A stretch of 64,000 nt of DNA, taken from Pseudonocardia ammonioxydans (GTDB taxonomy: Bacteria; Actinomycetota; Actinomycetes; Mycobacteriales; Pseudonocardiaceae). The DNA lies in the NCBI RefSeq assembly GCF_900115005.1, contig NZ_FOUY01000020.1, positions 1 through 64,000 of the forward strand, given 5' to 3'. This document shows, in pieces, positions 49,714-58,603 of the stretch. Made by a program: the position numbers and the translations under genes. Under the pieces are notes generated by a model. That model was not told where the DNA came from, searched no databases, and saw nothing but the letters and a program-made list of their open reading frames with translations. Each line of letters opens with the position of its first letter. The stretch's first letter is position 1.

Positions 49714-50859
49714 TCAGCGTGTGAGCACCGTGCAGGCGGAAATGCCGGGTGCTCCGTAGACGTGGGTGAACCCGACCTGCGGCGCGCCGGGTACCTGGCG
49801 CGCACCGGCGTCACCGCGCAGTTGCAGCACGTTCTCGTGCACCTGCCGCAGCCCGGACGCGCCGATGGGTTCCCCGTTGGCCAGGCAGCCGCCGTCGGTG
49901 TTGATCGGCAGCCGGCCGTCGATCTCGGTCGCCCCGGCCCGGATCAGGTCCGCCTGCTCGCCGTCGGAGCACAGCCCGGTCTCGGCCATGTGCATGAGTT
50001 CGGCACCGGACTCGGTGTCCTGCACCTGCGCGAGATCGACGTCGGACGGTGCGACGCCCGCGGCCTCGAACACCGCGCGGGAGGCCTCGACGGTCGGTGA
50101 CGCGGCACGATCGAGCGCCACCCAGGGCGAGAACACCTCGAACGAGCCGTAGCGTCGGCTGCGGAACGCGGCGCCGCGCAGGAACACGGGGCGGTCGGTG
50201 TAGGTCCGGGCGAGGTCGTCGCGGCACAGGACCAGCGCGACCGCCCCCTCCCCCGGCGAGCAGTACATGTACTGGGTCAGCGGGTGGGAGATCATCGGTG
50301 CCGCGGCGATCTCCTCGGCACCGAGCGCCGTCCTCCGCCAGGCCATCGGGTTGCGAGCGCCGTTGCGGAACGCCTTCTCCGCGATGGTGGCGAGCACGGC
50401 CGGGTCGATGTCGTGCTCGTGCAGGTAGCGCTGGATCTTCATACCGAAGAACTGTGTGGTGACCATCAACCCGGTCTCGCCGTACCAGGACCCGATCCCG
50501 TGATCTGCGGGGTCGGTGTCGAACGCCCCGCGGGGGTGCTTGTCGAAACCGATCACGATGCCGACGTCGTGCGCCCCCGACGCGATCGCCGCCTGCGCGG
50601 AGATCAGCGCCGAGCCGCCGGTGGCGCACCCGTTGGCGACGTTGATGAACGGCAACCCGGTCAGGCCGAGCTCGGAGACCAACGTGTCGGCATCACCCGC
50701 GGAGTGCGAGCCGCCGAAGCCGAACTGCATGTCCTGGAACGTCAGGCCGGCGTCGGCGAGCGCGGCGCGTGCGGCGTGCACAGCCTGCGCACGGCCGGAC
50801 ACACCTTCGGTGCGGCCGAACCGGTGCATCCCGGCCCCGACGATCGCGACGCCGGTCAT
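49714..50859 (-). CDS. Thiolase-fold lipid-transfer-type protein (Ltp/SCPx-like aldolase or thiolase)
   Basis: A 381-residue thiolase-like protein: GVAIVGAGMHRFGRTEGVS, the active Cys loop FINVANGCATGGSALISAQAAI, PLTQYMYCSPGEGAVALVLCRDDLA, NTDGGCLANGEPIGASGLRQVHE and the C-terminal HVYGAPGISACTVL. Ltp enzymes of steroid degradation pair with a DUF35 protein and do retro-aldol cleavage. The DUF35 gene lies directly upstream with a 4-nt overlap, supporting that assignment. Confidence 0.85.
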   Translation of the reverse strand: MTGVAIVGAGMHRFGRTEGVSGRAQAVHAARAALADAGLTFQDMQFGFGGSHSAGDADTLVSELGLTGLPFINVANGCATGGSALISAQAAIASGAHDVGIVIGFDKHPRGAFDTDPADHGIGSWYGETGLMVTTQFFGMKIQRYLHEHDIDPAVLATIAEKAFRNGARNPMAWRRTALGAEEIAAAPMISHPLTQYMYCSPGEGAVALVLCRDDLARTYTDRPVFLRGAAFRSRRYGSFEVFSPWVALDRAASPTVEASRAVFEAAGVAPSDVDLAQVQDTESGAELMHMAETGLCSDGEQADLIRAGATEIDGRLPINTDGGCLANGEPIGASGLRQVHENVLQLRGDAGARQVPGAPQVGFTHVYGAPGISACTVLTR

Positions 50860-51278
50860 CGGTCCGCTCCGGTGACCGGTGCGAACGCGAAGGTGCGGGT
50901 CGGTCCGCCGCCACCGTCGTCGTCGCGGAAGGAGCGGATCACGAGTTCCATCGGCAGTCCGATCCGCAGCCGGTCGGGGTCGGACTCGGTGAGCCTGGAC
51001 TCGACCAGCAACTGGTCGGCGAGCTCGACGTAGCCGACCCCGTAGGGCTCGTGGGTCTCGGTGCCGGTGTAGGGCGGCTTGGGACGGAACCCCTGCACCG
51101 TCCACGTCCACAGCCTCCCGGTACGGGCGAGCGGAACGTCCTCCATCGCGGAGCCGGTGCAGCGCGGGCACCCGGCCTGGCGGGGGAACGTGTGGGCCGA
51201 GCAGTTCGTGCACCGGCTCCCGAGCAGGGCCGGCCCCTCCGGGGTCTCGGTGAGCAGCGAGTCGTCGACGAACGTCAC
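50856..51278 (-). CDS. Zn-ribbon/OB-fold DUF35 protein, partner of the thiolase-like enzyme
   Basis: A 140-residue protein with an N-terminal zinc ribbon (SRCTNCSAHTFPRQAGCPRC) and an OB domain (GRLWTWTVQGFRPKPPY, YGVGYVELADQLLVESRL). DUF35 proteins form complexes with Ltp-type thiolases. GTG 51278 overlaps the SDR stop (GTGA) and the stop overlaps the thiolase ATG, so all three are coupled. Confidence 0.85.
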   Translation of the reverse strand: MTFVDDSLLTETPEGPALLGSRCTNCSAHTFPRQAGCPRCTGSAMEDVPLARTGRLWTWTVQGFRPKPPYTGTETHEPYGVGYVELADQLLVESRLTESDPDRLRIGLPMELVIRSFRDDDGGGGPTRTFAFAPVTGADR

Positions 51279-52072
51279 GGCGCGGCCAGCCGTCCACCGT
51301 CGACGGCCAGCAGGCTGCCCGTCGTGTACCCGGCCGTGGGTCCGCACAGGTACAGCGCGGCACCCACGATCTCCTCGGGCTCACCGACGCGGCGCGACGG
51401 CCAGCTCTGCGCCATCTCGTCGACCGCGTCCATGTCCCAGGCCTTGCTGATGTCGGTCCGGAACGGCCCGGCGACGATGGTGTTGACCCGCACCGTCGGG
51501 CCGTACTCCTGGGCGAAACCCGCGGTGAGCGTGTTGAGGGCCGATTTGGCGGCCGCGTACGGGAGGTCCGCTGCGGTCGGCCTGCCGGACGCCATCGACG
51601 AGACGTTCAGCATCACTCCCCCGCCCCGCTCGGCCATCCGCCGTCCGGCCACCGCCATCATGCGGAACGGCCCCTTGAGGTTCACCGCGAGGACCTTGTC
51701 GAACAGCTCCTCGCCGACCTCGTCCAGGCTGGGATAGACAGGGGCGATTCCGGCATTGTTGACCACGACGTCGACCGGCCCGAGCCCGTCCTCCACCTCG
51801 TCGAGCAGCCCATCGAGCTGCCCCCACTCGCCGACGTGCGCGCCGTGTCCGGTGACGCGCTGCCCGGTAGCGGCGGCCAGCTCGGCGGCGAGTTCGACGC
51901 ACGCGTCCTTCTTCCGGGAGACGATGGCGACATCGGCGCCGGCGGCGGCGAACGCGATCGCGATCTCTCGGCCCAGCCCGCGCGACCCGCCGGTGACCAG
52001 CGCGGTACGGCCGGCCATCGGTGAGTCGGCCGAGCGGGTCGCCGCCACGGCTTCGGTCACGGTTCTACTCAT
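51275..52072 (-). CDS. Short-chain dehydrogenase/reductase
   Basis: A 265-residue SDR: ALVTGGSRGLGREIAIAFAAAGADVAIVSR (cofactor loop), NNAGIAPVY, LNVSSMASGRP and PYAAAKSAL with the Tyr/Lys pair, then RVNTIVAGPFRTD. The Arg after the second strand favours NADP(H). It likely oxidises a hydroxyacyl or ring alcohol. Overlaps the dehydrogenase gene upstream and the DUF35 gene downstream. Confidence 0.88.
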   Translation of the reverse strand: MSRTVTEAVAATRSADSPMAGRTALVTGGSRGLGREIAIAFAAAGADVAIVSRKKDACVELAAELAAATGQRVTGHGAHVGEWGQLDGLLDEVEDGLGPVDVVVNNAGIAPVYPSLDEVGEELFDKVLAVNLKGPFRMMAVAGRRMAERGGGVMLNVSSMASGRPTAADLPYAAAKSALNTLTAGFAQEYGPTVRVNTIVAGPFRTDISKAWDMDAVDEMAQSWPSRRVGEPEEIVGAALYLCGPTAGYTTGSLLAVDGGRLAAP

Positions 52073-53307
52073 CGGGGGATGTCCTTCCAGGGCACGCCTC
52101 GGTCGGCGCGCGGTTCCACGGGGAGGCCGAGCAGGCGCTCGGCAATGATCGTGCGCTGGACCTCGTCCGAGCCGCCGGCGATCCGGTAGCCGGGGGCGCC
52201 GAGCACGTGCTCGGTCCAGTGGTACGTGCCGTCTCCGGCATCGGCCACGAGGCGGGGACCCAGGATCCGCGCCGCCGTCTCGGAGACCAGGGCGAGCCGC
52301 TGTGCCCAGACGAGCTTGCGCAGCGACCCGAGCGCACCCGGCTCGTTCCCGGCGAGCCGGGCCTCCCGGTCACGCTGTGCGGACAGCTCCGCGATCTTCT
52401 CGGCGACCCACACCTCGCCGAGCAGCCGCCGGGCCTCCGGGTCGTCGGTACGCCCGAGCTTGCGGGCGTCGCGCAGCAGGTCGGCGAACCCACCACCCAG
52501 ATCGGCGTTCGCGCCGGAGTGGCCGCGTTCGAAGCCGAGCGTCGCGAGCGTGACGCCCCAACCCGCGCCGTCCTCGCCAAGGCGCAGCGCATCCGGGATG
52601 CGGACGTCGTCGAGGAAGACCTCGCAGAACGAGGTCCCGCCGGACATCTGCCGCAACGGCCGCACCTCGACGCCAGGGGTGTCCATCGGCAGCAGGAACG
52701 CCGTGAGCCCCTTGTGTTTCGGCGCGTCGGGGTCGGTGCGGCAGATCAGCTCGCCCCAGCCGGCGAACTGGGCCCCCGAGCTCCACACCTTCTGCCCGTT
52801 GACCACCCAGGTGTCACCGTCACGGACCGCACGGGTCGAGAGACCCGCGAGGTCCGATCCGGCCGAGGGCTCGGAGAACAGCTGGCAGGCGAGCTGGTCC
52901 CCGCGCAGCAACGGACGCACGAGCCGGTCACGCTGCTCCGGTGTGCCGAACCTCTGCACCGTCGGCGCGATCAGCGCGGTGCTCACCGAGGTGAGTTCGT
53001 GCTGGCCGGGGGCCTCGAACTCCCGCTCGGCGTCGGCGAAGACCTCCTCGTGCAGGCCGGTCAGCCCGGCCCCACCGTCCTCGACAGGCCAGGTCAGGGC
53101 GCCGTAACCGGCGTCGAACTTGATTCGGAGCCAGTCCTGGATACGCGCGATGAGCGCCTGCTCGTCGGCGAAGGGCAGGTCATGGAAGACCGACACCGGA
53201 CGCCGGTCGTCGTCGCGGCGCGCAGGCAGCCGGTCGGCGAGCCAGGCTCGCGCCGTCCGGCCGAACTCGGCGAGCTCCTCCGCACCCACCGCAGTGGTCG
53301 TGCTCAT
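52069..53307 (-). CDS. Acyl-CoA dehydrogenase, FadE-like
   Basis: A 412-residue acyl-CoA dehydrogenase: ALTWPVEDGGAGLTGLHEEVFADAEREF, CQLFSEPSAGSDLAGLSTRAVRDGDTWVVNGQKVWSSGAQFAGWGELICRTD, FERGHSGANADLGGGF and APGYRIAGGSDEVQRTIIAERLLGLP. ATG 53307 is placed at MSTTTAVGAEELAEFG and overlaps the SDR stop. It is the third acyl-CoA dehydrogenase of the block, arguing for several rounds of beta-oxidation or a ring-opened substrate. Confidence 0.9.
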   Translation of the reverse strand: MSTTTAVGAEELAEFGRTARAWLADRLPARRDDDRRPVSVFHDLPFADEQALIARIQDWLRIKFDAGYGALTWPVEDGGAGLTGLHEEVFADAEREFEAPGQHELTSVSTALIAPTVQRFGTPEQRDRLVRPLLRGDQLACQLFSEPSAGSDLAGLSTRAVRDGDTWVVNGQKVWSSGAQFAGWGELICRTDPDAPKHKGLTAFLLPMDTPGVEVRPLRQMSGGTSFCEVFLDDVRIPDALRLGEDGAGWGVTLATLGFERGHSGANADLGGGFADLLRDARKLGRTDDPEARRLLGEVWVAEKIAELSAQRDREARLAGNEPGALGSLRKLVWAQRLALVSETAARILGPRLVADAGDGTYHWTEHVLGAPGYRIAGGSDEVQRTIIAERLLGLPVEPRADRGVPWKDIPR

Positions 53308-54074
53308 CGGGCTGTCCACCCCCCGTCCACGGCCAGGACCTGCCCGGTGACATAGGAGCTCGCCGGGGAAGCCAGGAACAGCAGCGCGGTGTCGAGCTCG
53401 GCAGGATTCCCGGGCCGTCGAAGCATGGTGTTCCTCTCGATCCAGCGGACCGAACGCTCGTCGGCGAACAGACCCTCGTTCATCTCCGTCCGGAACCACC
53501 CCGGCGCGAGTGCGTTCACCCGGACCCCCGCCCCACCCCAGTGGCCGGCCAGCTCGCGCGTGAGCCCGGTCAGTCCGGCCTTCGACGACGCGTAGCTCGC
53601 ACCGCCGAGCGGCGCCGCGGACACCAGGCCGAGCACCGAGCTGATGTTGACGACGGACAGCCCGTCCGAACCCGGGTACCGCGCGGCGAGCTGGGACAGG
53701 TGGAACGGGGCGACGAGGTTGGTGTCCAGCACCCGGCCGAATGCAGCCGGGGTCTCCTCCGCGGGCTTCGCGCCGCTGTCGACACCCGCGTTGTTCACGA
53801 GGACGTCGATCGCGCCGGAGCCCGCTGCCCGTGCCGCGTCGATCAGTGCCACGCGGTCGGTCTCGTCGGAGACGTCGGCCACCACCGGATGCAACCGGTC
53901 GTCGTCCGCGGTGATCTCGGTCAGCTTCGCGGCACGGCGCGCCGCGACGACAACCGTCGCCCCCGCCGCGGCGAGGACGCCGGCGAAACGCACGCCCAGT
54001 CCGGAGGACGCGCCGGTGACGACCGCGGTCCGCCCGGTCAGGTCGAACAGCTCGGCCGGGGCGTGTGCCGTCAC
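53304..54074 (-). CDS. Short-chain dehydrogenase/reductase
   Basis: A 256-residue SDR: LFDLTGRTAVVTGASSGLGVRFAGVLAAAGATVVVAARR, LVNNAGVDSG, VVNISSVLGLVSAAP, SYASSKAGLTGLTRELAGHWG. Its GTG start overlaps the phosphotransferase stop (GTGA). Confidence 0.88.
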   Translation of the reverse strand: MTAHAPAELFDLTGRTAVVTGASSGLGVRFAGVLAAAGATVVVAARRAAKLTEITADDDRLHPVVADVSDETDRVALIDAARAAGSGAIDVLVNNAGVDSGAKPAEETPAAFGRVLDTNLVAPFHLSQLAARYPGSDGLSVVNISSVLGLVSAAPLGGASYASSKAGLTGLTRELAGHWGGAGVRVNALAPGWFRTEMNEGLFADERSVRWIERNTMLRRPGNPAELDTALLFLASPASSYVTGQVLAVDGGWTAR

Positions 54075-55093
54075 GCCGGCGCGCCGTCGAGCACCGACCC
54101 CGCCGACCGGATGAGGGCGAGGATCGTCGGGGGCAGCTGCTCCTGCACCGGGTCGTGGTGCCTGCCCTCGCGGTGTCGGCGCAGGTTGTGCCCCATGATC
54201 GCCGCCATCTTCAGCCGCCCCAGCGCCCGGAACCACGGGACGGCCTCCCCGGTGCCACCGTCGGTCCCACGAGCCTCCCGGTATACCTGCGCGAGCTCGT
54301 CCTCGTCGGGCAACCCGGACACGGCGCTCCCGACCCCGGGAAACACGGCACCGTCGGTGAAGACGCCGAACCAGCCCAGATCGACCCGGGGATCACCCAG
54401 CCCCCAGATCTCCCAGTCGATCAGTGCGGTCGGCCGGGCACCGTCGCAGAGCAGGTTGCCCAGGCGGAAGTCGCCGTGCACGAGGACGGGCTCCACGGGC
54501 GCGGGAACCGTCGCGGCGAGACATTCGAGAAGCTCCGCTGCGCCCGGCCGCAGGTCGGCCGGCACCGCCTCCATGGTCCGGGTCCACTGTTCCAGCTCGT
54601 CGGCCGGACCGGACACCTCCGGCGGCGTCCCGCCGGCCGCGGCGATCCCGTCGGTGGCCACGTCGAGCGCGACCGCGTGCAGGGCACCGAGCACGCGGGC
54701 CGCCGCCAGCATCCGCGTCCGGGACAGCACGCCGTCGGGTCCGGGAGCAGGCTCGAGGACCGGCTCGAGGGCCTCACCAGGCGCGAACTCCATCGCGAAC
54801 CACCCGGGTGGCTCCGCATCGCTCGCCACCACGGCCGGGACGGGAACGCCGGTGCCCGCCAGCGTCGACAACACGTACGACTGCCGAAGGACATCGTTGC
54901 GCCCCACCGGCTCGCGGCCCGGCGGCACCGCCTTGACCACGAGCGGATGCCCGTCGACGTCGATCCGGTAGGTCAGGCCCGAGCGGCCGCCCTCCAGCAC
55001 CGTGAGAGGCCCCGAGGCGTCCGCTCCCAGCTCGGCGCGCACTCGTGCGGCGAGCTGCGGATCAGCGTCCGGGGGGACGTCGGTCCTGGGCAT
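54071..55093 (-). CDS. APH-type phosphotransferase (ACAD10-kinase-like)
   Basis: A 340-residue aminoglycoside-phosphotransferase-fold kinase: GGRSGLTYRIDVDGHPLVVKAVPPGR (nucleotide site), the Brenner motif VHGDFRLGNLLCDGARPTALIDWEIWGLGDPRVDLGWF. In lipid operons this fold goes with ACAD10/11-type dehydrogenases, where hydroxyacyl-CoA is phosphorylated and dehydrated. That fits the ACAD10/11-like gene at 48395. ATG 55093 follows GGAGAA. Not an antibiotic resistance gene by context. Confidence 0.82.
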   Translation of the reverse strand: MPRTDVPPDADPQLAARVRAELGADASGPLTVLEGGRSGLTYRIDVDGHPLVVKAVPPGREPVGRNDVLRQSYVLSTLAGTGVPVPAVVASDAEPPGWFAMEFAPGEALEPVLEPAPGPDGVLSRTRMLAAARVLGALHAVALDVATDGIAAAGGTPPEVSGPADELEQWTRTMEAVPADLRPGAAELLECLAATVPAPVEPVLVHGDFRLGNLLCDGARPTALIDWEIWGLGDPRVDLGWFGVFTDGAVFPGVGSAVSGLPDEDELAQVYREARGTDGGTGEAVPWFRALGRLKMAAIMGHNLRRHREGRHHDPVQEQLPPTILALIRSAGSVLDGAPA

Positions 55094-55182
55094 GTCTGTT
55101 CTCCTCGACGAGATCGGGGCCGCGTGGGTGGAGCCGACGGTTCGGGCGGCACACCGAACCGTCGGCGTCAGGCGGTCGGGTC

Positions 55183-55971
55183 TCAGCGACCCGTCCACTT
55201 GGGCTCGCGCTTCTCGAGGAAGGCGGCGACCCCTTCGGCGGCGTCGTCGGAGTTCAACGTGACCCCGACGGCCATGTGTTCGAGCACCATCAGCGAGGCG
55301 ATGTCGGCGTCGAGGCCCCGGTCGACCGCCATCTTGGTCAGCTTCATCTGGAACGGGCTCTTGTCGGTGAGGTGGCCGATGAACTCCTCGACCGTCGCGT
55401 CCAGCTTGTCGGCCGGTGCGCTGGCATTGACCAGATCGAACGCGTCGGCCTCAGCACCGCTCAGCAGCTTCCCGGTCAGCATCAGCTCCTTGGTCTTGCG
55501 GATACCGAGCATGCGCGGGAGGCGGTAGATCGGTCCGGCGCCGCCGAACAGCGCACGACGGATGTGGAAGTCACCGATCTGCGCGGTCTCGTCGGCGATG
55601 GCGAAGTCACACGAGATCATGACCTCGAACCCACCGGCGGTGACGTAGCCCTCCAGCACCGCGACCGACGGCGTCGACATGTTGTACAGCCGGTCGCACA
55701 CCTTCGCCGACACCACCGCGACGTCCATCGCCGTGCTGGTGCCGATGTAGTCGGACTGCAGGTTGTCCAGGTCGAACCCGGAGGAGAAGGTGTTGCCCCG
55801 GCCGCGCACGACCGTGACCCGCAACTCCGGATCCGCGTCGATCTCGGTGATGATCTCGTCGAGTCGATGCAGCATCGCGACCGTGATGCAGTTCCGCTTC
55901 TGCGGGCGGTTCAGCCAGATCCGGGCGACGTGACCGTCCCGCTCGAACTGGATGTCGTCCTCGACTGCCAT
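55183..55971 (-). CDS. Enoyl-CoA hydratase/isomerase (crotonase family)
   Basis: A 262-residue crotonase: VARIWLNRPQKRNCITVAML, GRGNTFSSGFDLDNLQ (first oxyanion part), VAVLEGYVTAGGFEVMISCDFAIADE (second), GDFHIRRALFGGAGPIYRLPRMLG. It hydrates or cleaves a CoA thioester. Site 3 lies 15 bp before the ATG, marking the promoter of the long leftward operon. Confidence 0.9.
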   Translation of the reverse strand: MAVEDDIQFERDGHVARIWLNRPQKRNCITVAMLHRLDEIITEIDADPELRVTVVRGRGNTFSSGFDLDNLQSDYIGTSTAMDVAVVSAKVCDRLYNMSTPSVAVLEGYVTAGGFEVMISCDFAIADETAQIGDFHIRRALFGGAGPIYRLPRMLGIRKTKELMLTGKLLSGAEADAFDLVNASAPADKLDATVEEFIGHLTDKSPFQMKLTKMAVDRGLDADIASLMVLEHMAVGVTLNSDDAAEGVAAFLEKREPKWTGR

Positions 55972-55985
55972 GCGTCCTCCAGAAA

Positions 55986-56002
55986 TTGAATTGAACTCAG
56001 TT
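55986..56002. promoter_or_regulatory. AT-rich operator motif, site 3
   Basis: TTGAA, 6 nt, TCAGTT, 15 bp before the crotonase start. The same TTGAA-N6-TCAGTT arrangement recurs exactly at sites 5 and 6. Confidence 0.6.
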
Positions 56003-56043
56003 AAGCTTGCGAGAGTGGGCTGATCCTGTCAAGCCCCACGCGC

Positions 56044-56739
56044 TCACGAGGGGCGCAGCACGCCCTTCAGCGGCTCCGGCCCCGCCCGCGTCGCGTCCCA
56101 GCCGTCCCAGTGCACGACCTCGTCGACCGACGGCCTGCCCGCTCGGCGGAAATCCGTGCCCACGGTCCATGCCAGCGGAGTGAGACAGACCTGCTGCACC
56201 CGGTCGTAGGGGATGTCGAGCAGCTCGGCGGCCTCGCGTTCACGGGCGAGATGCATCGTGGTCCAACAGGTCCCCAGCCCGCGGGCACGTGCGGCCAGCA
56301 TGAAGCTCCAGATCGCCGGCAGCACCCCGCCGAGGAGCGAAGAGCTCGTCATCGCCGGAACCCCGTCCAGGCGGACCCCGTCCAGACAGCCGACCACGAG
56401 TGTGCCGACCTCGTGCAGCGCCCGATCGAGGGCGTCCGCGGACCGCGCGGTCCGCTGCTGCCGGCGCGCCGCGGCCGGATCCGATGTGGGCACCCGCCCG
56501 ATGTAGCCCGGCGAGTCGCGGTAGCTGTGGCGGTAGACGTCGGAGTAGAGGTCCGCCAGCCCCTTCCGGAGCGTCGGATCCCGGACGACGACGAATCGCG
56601 TCCGGGTGACCGCCGAACCGGCAGGCGCTTGGAGTGCGAGATCGACGCAGTCCCGGACGAGCTCGACAGGCACCTCGCGACTGGGGTCGAGCCGCCGCCG
56701 GACGGCTCGCGTCGTGGACAGGGCCTCGTCGATGTGCAT
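56044..56739 (-). CDS. Nitroreductase family flavoprotein
   Basis: A 231-residue FMN nitroreductase-fold protein: IDEALSTTRAVRRRLDPSREVPVELVRDCVDLALQAPAGS (phosphate-binding Arg residues), MTSSSLLGGVLPAIWSFMLAARARGLGTCWTTMHL. Members reduce nitro groups, enones or flavins. It could supply reduced flavin or reduce a ring double bond. It lies 72 bp before the crotonase gene, same strand, with site 4 at its promoter. Confidence 0.85.
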   Translation of the reverse strand: MHIDEALSTTRAVRRRLDPSREVPVELVRDCVDLALQAPAGSAVTRTRFVVVRDPTLRKGLADLYSDVYRHSYRDSPGYIGRVPTSDPAAARRQQRTARSADALDRALHEVGTLVVGCLDGVRLDGVPAMTSSSLLGGVLPAIWSFMLAARARGLGTCWTTMHLAREREAAELLDIPYDRVQQVCLTPLAWTVGTDFRRAGRPSVDEVVHWDGWDATRAGPEPLKGVLRPS

Positions 56740-56740
56740 A

Positions 56741-56757
56741 ATCTGAACCAATATCAA
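56741..56757. promoter_or_regulatory. AT-rich operator motif, site 4
   Basis: On the minus strand TTGAT, 6 nt, TCAGAT, a two-mismatch version of the shared motif, in the 86-bp spacer between nitroreductase and SDR genes. TTGACA on the minus strand at 56769-56774 may be the -35 box it controls. Confidence 0.5.
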
Positions 56758-56825
56758 TTCAGGTTGGATGTCAAGACAGTCGCGGCCAGGGTCGGCACAC
56801 GACCCACCCGGGAACGGAGTAAGAC

Positions 56826-57560
56826 ATGACCGCACGCCTGCTCGACCACACCGTCGTGCTGACCGGAGCGACCGGCGGCCTCGGCACCGCCATCGCATCC
56901 CGGCTCATCGAGGAGGGTGCCGAGGTCGTCCTCACCGACGTCGACGAGGACCGATGCGCCGAGCTCGCCGCGACGCTCCGTGGCCGTACGCGCACCGCCG
57001 TGCTCGATGTGTCGTCCGAACAGGACTGGGCGGGGCTCGTCGGGCGGCTCGGACGGCTGGACGGCCTGGTCAACAATGCCGGGGTCGGCAGCCTGGGCAC
57101 CGTCGTCGACGAGACCCGGGCACGGTGGGACGACGTCATCGCCATCGACCAGCTCGGGACCTGGCTCGGCATGAAGTACTGCGGGCCCCTCCTGGAGGAC
57201 GGCGGCGGCGCCGTCGTCAACATCGGCTCGATCCTCGGCACGACGGGCGGCCTGGGCAACAGCGTCGCCTACGCCGCCGCCAAGGGAGCCGTCCGCTCAC
57301 TGACCCTCAACGCCGCGCTGCACTGGGCCACGTCGGGTGTACGGGTCAATGCGGTCGTCCCGGGGTTCATCGGCACCGACCAGCTCCACGAGCGATTCGC
57401 GGGTACCGATCGGCATCGATCGATGCTCGCCAACACTCCGATGGGCCGTTTGGGGCGGCCGGCCGAAGTGGCAGCCGCGGTCGCCTTCCTGCTCAGCGAG
57501 GACGCCGCCTACACGACCGGCACGGAGCTGCTCGTCGACGGTGGCTGGTCTGCTCGCTGA
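56826..57560 (+). CDS. Short-chain dehydrogenase/reductase
   Basis: A 244-residue SDR: HTVVLTGATGGLGTAIASRLIEEGAEVVLTDVDEDR (Asp after the second strand favours NAD), LVNNAGVGSLG, VVNIGSILGTTGGLGNSVAYAAAKGAV, RVNAVVPGFIGTD. It is the only rightward gene inside the block besides the left-edge reductase. Confidence 0.88.
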   Translation: MTARLLDHTVVLTGATGGLGTAIASRLIEEGAEVVLTDVDEDRCAELAATLRGRTRTAVLDVSSEQDWAGLVGRLGRLDGLVNNAGVGSLGTVVDETRARWDDVIAIDQLGTWLGMKYCGPLLEDGGGAVVNIGSILGTTGGLGNSVAYAAAKGAVRSLTLNAALHWATSGVRVNAVVPGFIGTDQLHERFAGTDRHRSMLANTPMGRLGRPAEVAAAVAFLLSEDAAYTTGTELLVDGGWSAR

Positions 57561-57577
57561 GCGGTTTGCTGAGCGGC

Positions 57578-58603
57578 TCAGTCCGGGACGAGTACGGCAC
57601 GTCCGACGATCGCCCCCCGGCGCAGCTCGGCGAACGCCCGCTCCGCCTCGGACAACGGGAACGTGGTCGTGCGTGCCGTGAGCACCCCGGACCGGGCCAG
57701 GTCCACGGTGGCGACCAGTTCCTCCCGCGAGCCCCAGAACGGCAGTCGCAGCACCATTCCGGACGGGAGCGGCCCCGGCTTGCCCACCGGGATCATGCCG
57801 CCGGCACCGCCCACCAGCACGAGCTCGCCCGCGGTGCGCAGCAACGGCACCGCGACGTCCAGGGTGGACTGCGCCGCGACGAAGTCCAGCACGACGTCGG
57901 CCCCCCGCCCCTGCGACAGCTCGGCCACGGTGGCGGCCGCGTCCGGCCCCGCGACCGCGTGCGCCCCGCAGGACCGGGCCAACTCGAGCGCCTCGGCCCG
58001 GGTGTCGACGGCGACGATCCGCGCGTCGGTGCACGCGCGCAGGATGGCGACCGCCATGTGCCCGAGGCCACCGACCCCGATGACCACCGCGACGGCGCCC
58101 GGCTCGACGAGCGCGTCGGCACAACTCGTCACGGCGTGATAGGAGGTCAGGCCGGCGTCGGTCAGGGCCGCCGCCGTGCTGGGATCCAGGCCGTCGGCGG
58201 GTACCAGCCGGGACTCATCGACCGTCACCGTATCGGCCATCCCGCCGTCGACCCCGAGCCCGATACCGGCGGCGGGGAGCGAGGCCCGGTGATCGCAGTA
58301 GTTGGTCCGGCCGCGCACGCAGCGGGGACATCGGCCGCAGCCGACAGGAGCGTGCACGACGACCTGGGTGCCGATCAGCTCCTCCCGTACACCGGGGCCG
58401 ACCGCGTCCACCCGCCCGCAGATCTCGTGGCCGAAGGTGAACGGGAGCTGCCAGCCCAGTCCGCCCCGGTCGACGACGTGCAGGTCGGAGTGGCAGAGAC
58501 CGGCCGCCAGCACGGCCAGCCGGACCTCGCCGGCCGCCGGGTCCGGCACCGGGAGAGCCATCGTCCCGGCCGCGCCGGAGGACGTCATGCGGTAGGCACG
58601 CAT
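57578..58603 (-). CDS. Zinc-dependent alcohol dehydrogenase (MDR)
   Basis: A 341-residue MDR: AAGLCHSDLHVVDRGG, FGHEICGRVDAVGPGV, the structural zinc lobe CGRCPRCVRGRTNYC, VVIGVGGLGHMAVAILRA. It converges with the SDR gene (17-bp gap) and its start shares one base with the upstream SDR stop. Likely NAD-dependent oxidation of an alcohol intermediate. Confidence 0.88.
   Translation of the reverse strand: MRAYRMTSSGAAGTMALPVPDPAAGEVRLAVLAAGLCHSDLHVVDRGGLGWQLPFTFGHEICGRVDAVGPGVREELIGTQVVVHAPVGCGRCPRCVRGRTNYCDHRASLPAAGIGLGVDGGMADTVTVDESRLVPADGLDPSTAAALTDAGLTSYHAVTSCADALVEPGAVAVVIGVGGLGHMAVAILRACTDARIVAVDTRAEALELARSCGAHAVAGPDAAATVAELSQGRGADVVLDFVAAQSTLDVAVPLLRTAGELVLVGGAGGMIPVGKPGPLPSGMVLRLPFWGSREELVATVDLARSGVLTARTTTFPLSEAERAFAELRRGAIVGRAVLVPD

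Noticed and set aside
54071..55093. Aminoglycoside resistance phosphotransferase
   Set aside because: The fold fits, but it is embedded and overlapped in a fatty-acid-type operon and matches the ACAD10-kinase context.
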